Below, in pieces: positions 60,199 to 64,000 of a stretch of DNA of 64,000 nucleotides. Position 1 is the first letter of the stretch; the number at the start of each line of letters is the position of its first letter. The stretch is from NCBI RefSeq assembly GCF_000612505.1, contig NZ_CP004078.1:2158001-2222000 (forward strand), written 5' to 3'. The notes under the pieces were generated by a model. That model saw only the letters and a program-made list of their open reading frames with translations. It did no database searches and was not told where the DNA came from. The position numbers and the translations under genes were made by a program. Source of the stretch: Paenibacillus sabinae T27. Lineage in GTDB: Bacteria; Bacillota; Bacilli; Paenibacillales; Paenibacillaceae.

Positions 60199-61937
60199 GG
60201 CGCGGCCTCGCTTTCACTAAGCATTCCATCCTTGAGATCGGCCAGCGTCTGGCCGAGATGGTCCACTTTGCTGCGGATTTCCTCGTCGCTCGCAGCCTCA
60301 AGCATGATCTTGTAGAGGCTTTTTTCCAGCGACTCTTTCTTCTCGAAGCGTTCCAGAATCGTATCCAGACCGCCGATCACCGTCTCGAACAGGTTGATTT
60401 TTTCATGCAGCAGGTGGAGAATATGCTCCTCGATCGTGCCGGTGGTGGAGAGGTTGTGAATGAGGACATCGTTCTGCTGCCCCAGCCGATGTACCCGGCC
60501 GATCCGCTGCTCGACCCGCATCGGGTTCCATGGAAGATCGAAATTGATCATATGGTGGCAGAACTGCAGGTTAATGCCCTCGCCGCCCGCTTCGGTGGCA
60601 ATCATCACCTGGGCGCGGCCGCGAAACAGGTCCATCATCCAGTCTTTTTTGCCGCGGTTCATGCCGCCGGAATAAGGGACAGAGTGGATGCCATGCTCCC
60701 GAAAATATTGCAGCAAATACTCCTGCGTCGCCCGGTATTCGGTGAATACGATTACTTTATCGTTCATCTCTTTGATGAGTGAGATCGTTTTCTCCGCCTT
60801 GGTATTCGCCTTTACCGTCCGAATCAGCTGAAGGAGCTCGATCATCCGGTCCCGGCGCGGCGAGTCCTCGGGCAGCTTTTTCGTCAGATTCACTAGGGTG
60901 ACGAACACCGCGTCCCGGCTGCTGCACACCTCCCGCTGCAGGGTGACGAGCGACAGCATACTGCTGAGGTTCCCGCCCGATTCCTGATACTGATCTTTGA
61001 CAAAGGAAGTGACTCCGTCATATAATGTTTGTTCTTCGGGTGAAAGGGTAAGCGGGACGTTCCGCACCTTCCGTTTCGTAAAAGTCACCGGTCCTTCGCC
61101 CCGGCGGTTGCGGATCATCACTTTGGACAGCTCTCCCCGGAGCTGGTCTTCGTTCTTGGCCACGCGCTTGTCCACCACGAAATTGGCGGAAAAATCCCCC
61201 TGATTTCCAAGCTGACCCGGCTTCAGCAGCGTAATGAGGTTGAAGAGCTCCCCGAGATCGTTCTGCACCGGCGTCGCGGTGAGGAGCAGGCAGTATTTTT
61301 TGCGCAGCTGCTGAACGAATTGGTAGTTGGTCGTCTTCTTGTTCTTGAGCTTGTGGGCTTCGTCGATGATCAGCATGTCGTATTCGCCCGAGATCAGCCG
61401 GTCCTTGTGGGGATCACGTTTGGCCGTATCCATGGACGCGACGACGATGTCGTTGTCCCAGGAGTAGGCTTTTTTTTGCGCCACGGCCGGTATGCCGAAC
61501 TTCGTATTGAGCTCCCGTACCCACTGAAGCACCAGCGATGCGGGAACGAGAATGAGCACCTTGGAGACCAGCCCGCGCACCAGATATTCCTTCAGCACCA
61601 GCCCTGCTTCGATCGTCTTGCCGAGGCCGACCTCGTCCGCCAGAATCGCGCGTCCCGACATCTCAAACAGCACCTTTTGCGCCGTGTCGATTTGATGGGG
61701 CAGAGGAGACAGCGAAGCCAGATGCTTTATGCACTGCAGCTCCTCGAAGCTCTCCACAAGTCCGGAAGCCTCGCCTTCCATCGCCAGCCGGGACAGTCTC
61801 CAGTCGCCCCAGGGACCGCCTTTGTCCAGCCGGGACTCCAGATCCTGCAGCCAATCACGTTCGAAGGAAATAGGCACGGGGAGAACGGAAGCCTCCGCTG
61901 ATTCTTGCTCGGAATTATTGCGGGGTACGTGAGTCAT
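60195..61937 (-). CDS. yqhH: SNF2-family helicase YqhH
   Basis: A 580-residue SWI2/SNF2 ATPase. Motifs: Q/I region HQIDTAQKVLFEM and DEVGLGKTIEAGLVLKEYLV (Walker A), II IIDEAHKLKN (DEAH), III LTATPVQNDLGELFNLI, V VMIATEAGGEGINLQFCHH, VI WNPMRVEQRIGRVHRLGQ. Such enzymes translocate on DNA and remodel protein-DNA complexes or stalled RNA polymerase. GGAGGAG precedes the ATG. It forms an operon with yqhG, as in Bacillus. Confidence 0.94.
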   Translation of the reverse strand: MTHVPRNNSEQESAEASVLPVPISFERDWLQDLESRLDKGGPWGDWRLSRLAMEGEASGLVESFEELQCIKHLASLSPLPHQIDTAQKVLFEMSGRAILADEVGLGKTIEAGLVLKEYLVRGLVSKVLILVPASLVLQWVRELNTKFGIPAVAQKKAYSWDNDIVVASMDTAKRDPHKDRLISGEYDMLIIDEAHKLKNKKTTNYQFVQQLRKKYCLLLTATPVQNDLGELFNLITLLKPGQLGNQGDFSANFVVDKRVAKNEDQLRGELSKVMIRNRRGEGPVTFTKRKVRNVPLTLSPEEQTLYDGVTSFVKDQYQESGGNLSSMLSLVTLQREVCSSRDAVFVTLVNLTKKLPEDSPRRDRMIELLQLIRTVKANTKAEKTISLIKEMNDKVIVFTEYRATQEYLLQYFREHGIHSVPYSGGMNRGKKDWMMDLFRGRAQVMIATEAGGEGINLQFCHHMINFDLPWNPMRVEQRIGRVHRLGQQNDVLIHNLSTTGTIEEHILHLLHEKINLFETVIGGLDTILERFEKKESLEKSLYKIMLEAASDEEIRSKVDHLGQTLADLKDGMLSESEAAP

Positions 61938-62378
61938 GTGAGCGGTCTCCTCCTGCGGGCCTAAAGTTTACGTATACGTTTATGTTTACATAGTGAATTG
62001 TATAAGTAGTATGCGCGCAAAAGAGAGAATTCATAACTGCTATTTTTGAAGTCTGCCTTTAAGAACAAGAGAAACAGGGAGAAAACAGGGGCATCCGCCG
62101 CGATTTTTCGGCATGGTCAGCGATATTTCGCCAAAGACTCTTTCTACAATATATGGTATAGTTTAAAGGCCGCTTCACACAATATATTGTGACAAATGCG
62201 GTAAAAGCCGTTTTATTTCGAATAGAAGAGGTTATTTGTAATTGACAAGATGAACTTCCGGGAGCTTCTTAAGAGCCGTAGCGTTATGGCAGGGAAGCTC
62301 ATGTTGTGGGTGACAAAATGAAAACCCGCCTGACACATACATCGGAATACGAATCATACTTACGGGAGGTTGTTTATA
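61938..62378. other. Intergenic region between yqhH and nrdJ
   Basis: No gene seen. It holds two NrdR boxes, then two predicted RNA hairpins in the nrdJ leader: GAGCTTC...GAAGCTC around 62260-62298 and GTGGGT...ACCCGC around 62307-62329. No terminator and no B12-box sequence (GCCACTG) is present. Confidence 0.5.
62144..62192 (+). promoter_or_regulatory. Tandem NrdR boxes before nrdJ
   Basis: ACACAATATATTGTGA (62177-62192) matches the NrdR box pattern with CAATATATTG dyad symmetry. CTACAATATATGGTAT (62144-62159) is a weaker copy. Their centres are 33 bp apart, about three helical turns, the usual tandem arrangement for the ATP/dATP-sensing repressor NrdR. Confidence 0.8.
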
Positions 62379-64000
62379 TTGAGTACAGTGAAGCGCAAGC
62401 AGCAGCTGGAGGGGCTAAGCGAGAAAATCTTTTTGGACCGCTATGCCTGGAAGGATGCCGATACAAATAATGCCAAGGTGGGCGATGTGGTTCTGGTACT
62501 GACGAAGGATGATCCGAAGTTCCCGACCAAGGAAGTCGGAGAAATCGTGGAGCGCAGCGGCCGGACGGTAACGGTCAAGACGCGCAGCGGCGAGCTGGTG
62601 AAATCCGATGTGGAGAAGCTCACGCTTAATATAGAAAAAACACCGGAAGAAATGTGGGACCGCCTGGCGGGAGCCATGGCTTCCGTGGAGAAGACGCCGG
62701 AGCTGCAGCGCGAATGGACGGATAAATTTCGCAGCATCCTGGACGACTGGAAGCTCGTTCCGGGAGGCCGGATCGCAGCTGGAGCGGGTGCGAGCGACGA
62801 ACTGACGTTGTTCAACTGCTATGTCATTCCTTCGCCAAAAGACAGCCGTGGCGGCATTATGGAGACATTGTCCGAAATGACGGAGATTATGGCCCGTGGC
62901 GGCGGTGTCGGCATCAATCTGTCTTCGCTGCGTCCGCGCCGTGCCGTTGTCAAGGGCGTTAACGGCTCTTCGAGCGGAGCGGTATCCTGGGGAGGTCTGT
63001 TCAGCTATACGACTGGCCTGATCGAGCAGGGCGGCAGCCGCCGCGGTGCGCTGATGCTGATGATCAACGACTGGCATCCGGACGTGGCCGATTTCATTAC
63101 CGTTAAACAGACGATGGGCCAGGTGACAAACGCCAACCTGTCGGTTTGCGTCAGCAACGCCTTTATGAAGGCGGTCAAAGAGGATCTCGACTGGGATCTC
63201 GTCTTCCCGGATACGACCGAGCCGGACTATAACGAAGTCTGGGACGGCGATCTGGATAAATGGAAGGCGGCGGGCCGCAAGGTCAACCATTACCGTACCG
63301 TTAAAGCGCGGGAGATCTGGCATACGATCATCGAATCCGCGTGGAAATCGGCGGAGCCGGGCGTCGTCTTCATGGAATACTACAACCAGATGTCCAACAG
63401 CTGGTACTTCAACCCGATCATTTGTACGAATCCGTGCGGTGAGCAGGGGCTGCCGGGCTGGGGCGTCTGCAACCTGTCCGCGATCAACCTCTCCAAGTTT
63501 TACGACGAGGAGAAGCATGATGTCGCTTGGGACGATCTGGCGACGACAACCCGCTATTCCGTGCGCTTCCTGGACAATGTTATCGACAAGACGCCGTATC
63601 ATTTCCCGGAGAACGAAGCCAATCAGAAAAAAGAGCGCCGCGTAGGTCTCGGAACAATGGGTCTGGCCGAGCTGATGATCAAGCTGAATATCCGTTACGG
63701 CAGCCCGGACTCGCTGGAATTTCTGGACAAGCTGTACGGCTTCATGGCGCGCGAAGCTTATCTGGCTTCAGCCGGAATCGCGGCGGAGAAAGGTTCTTTC
63801 CAGGCGTTCGACGCCGAGAAATACCTGCTTAGCGGCTTTATGAAAAATATGACTGAAGTGTATCCAGAGGTCGGCGAAGCCATCTCGAATCAGGGGATGC
63901 GCAACGTTACAGTCATTACCCAAGCACCGACAGGCAGCACGGGCACGATGGTCGGCACATCGACCGGCATCGAGCCGTACTTTGCCTTCAAATATTTCCG
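62379..64000 (+). CDS. nrdJ: Adenosylcobalamin-dependent (class II) ribonucleotide reductase, 5' part
   Basis: About 540 residues of NrdJ before the right edge. TTG 62379 lies nine bases after GGGAGG. Residues ~25-85 are a small N-terminal beta domain. Catalytic core motifs: LVPGGRIAAGAG, TLFNCYVIPSP (active-site Cys), GGGVGINLSSLRP, NPCGEQGLPGWGVCNLSAIN (NPCxE loop with catalytic Cys and Glu) and APTGSTGTMVGTSTGIEPY. It makes dNTP precursors with a B12 radical and works with or without oxygen. Tandem NrdR boxes lie upstream. Confidence 0.96.
   Translation, partial: MSTVKRKQQLEGLSEKIFLDRYAWKDADTNNAKVGDVVLVLTKDDPKFPTKEVGEIVERSGRTVTVKTRSGELVKSDVEKLTLNIEKTPEEMWDRLAGAMASVEKTPELQREWTDKFRSILDDWKLVPGGRIAAGAGASDELTLFNCYVIPSPKDSRGGIMETLSEMTEIMARGGGVGINLSSLRPRRAVVKGVNGSSSGAVSWGGLFSYTTGLIEQGGSRRGALMLMINDWHPDVADFITVKQTMGQVTNANLSVCVSNAFMKAVKEDLDWDLVFPDTTEPDYNEVWDGDLDKWKAAGRKVNHYRTVKAREIWHTIIESAWKSAEPGVVFMEYYNQMSNSWYFNPIICTNPCGEQGLPGWGVCNLSAINLSKFYDEEKHDVAWDDLATTTRYSVRFLDNVIDKTPYHFPENEANQKKERRVGLGTMGLAELMIKLNIRYGSPDSLEFLDKLYGFMAREAYLASAGIAAEKGSFQAFDAEKYLLSGFMKNMTEVYPEVGEAISNQGMRNVTVITQAPTGSTGTMVGTSTGIEPYFAFKYF

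Noticed and set aside
62190-62378. Cobalamin riboswitch before nrdJ
   Set aside because: AGGGAAGC...GGGTG...CCCGCC loosely recalls the core, but the B12 box GCCACTG and other invariant parts are missing; reported only as an unexplained leader.

Overview
The window is chromosomal DNA from a Gram-positive, endospore-forming member of the Bacillota, most likely Paenibacillus or a close relative. The evidence is Bacillus-type housekeeping genes (pfkA, cshA, tpx, fer, relQ, xpt, yqhG/yqhH/yqzE), sporulation-linked genes (a CwlD-like amidase, a YjcZ-type peptide), strong AGGAGG ribosome-binding sites with many GTG and TTG starts, moderately high GC, and a B12-dependent ribonucleotide reductase with NrdR boxes. 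I see no prophage, insertion sequence, CRISPR array or rRNA. There is one tRNA (Leu, CAG) and one probable 6S RNA.

Layout. 1-5.7 kb: start of an MFS transporter, a YtpB-like terpene synthase, pfkA, then a sulfur operon made of a four-domain CoA-disulfide reductase/rhodanese/TusA/DsrE2 protein and a CstR-type persulfide-sensing repressor, with two operator-like sites in its promoter. 5.8-10 kb: a MATE exporter, a DUF4015 glycosidase-like protein and a YitT membrane protein, all on the minus strand. 10-16.3 kb: RNA helicase cshA, a YesL-like protein, 6S RNA, tpx, a rhomboid protease and a GltC-like regulator. 16.3-21.4 kb: a YugP-type protease and a MerR regulator lie divergent to amtB, which carries a GlnR/TnrA box and is followed by a GlnD-like DUF294 nucleotidyltransferase and a DnaQ-type exonuclease. 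21.5-30.4 kb: a TlpA/ResA thioredoxin, cimA with a duplicated leader, dinB, ferredoxin, an L,D-transpeptidase, pyrD, relQ and a DUF309 gene.

30.4-45.5 kb: two paralogous RsmF-type rRNA m5C methyltransferases flank an RsuA-type pseudouridine synthase and a HAD phosphatase. A GT4 glycosyltransferase overlaps a YhaO/YhaN (SbcD/SbcC-like) pair, and yhaN is split by two +1 frameshifts in a very GC-rich stretch. YkvI, xpt, two small unknown genes and hisC follow. 46-51 kb: tRNA-Leu, then an electrophile/redox-stress-like block (LLM oxidoreductase, MFS exporter, aldo-keto reductase, quinone oxidoreductase). Its divergent promoters carry matching pairs of 10-bp operator cores at identical 19-bp spacing. 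51-55 kb: a three-gene operon (HisC-like aminotransferase, iron-type alcohol dehydrogenase, MalY/PatB-type PLP enzyme) behind a promoter, leader and terminator resembling an attenuator. 55-64 kb: polysaccharide deacetylase, CwlD-like amidase, yqzE, a gene remnant, an exported unknown protein, yqhG, yqhH (SNF2 helicase) and nrdJ, which runs off the right end.

The best candidates for something undescribed are the aminotransferase/ADH/MalY operon and its leader, the amtB-DUF294-exonuclease operon without a PII gene, the AGTTTTG...CAAAACT leader hairpin shared by cimA and the ykvI-like gene, and the paired operators at 48.9-49.1 kb. All assignments come from reading the sequence; no database search was run.
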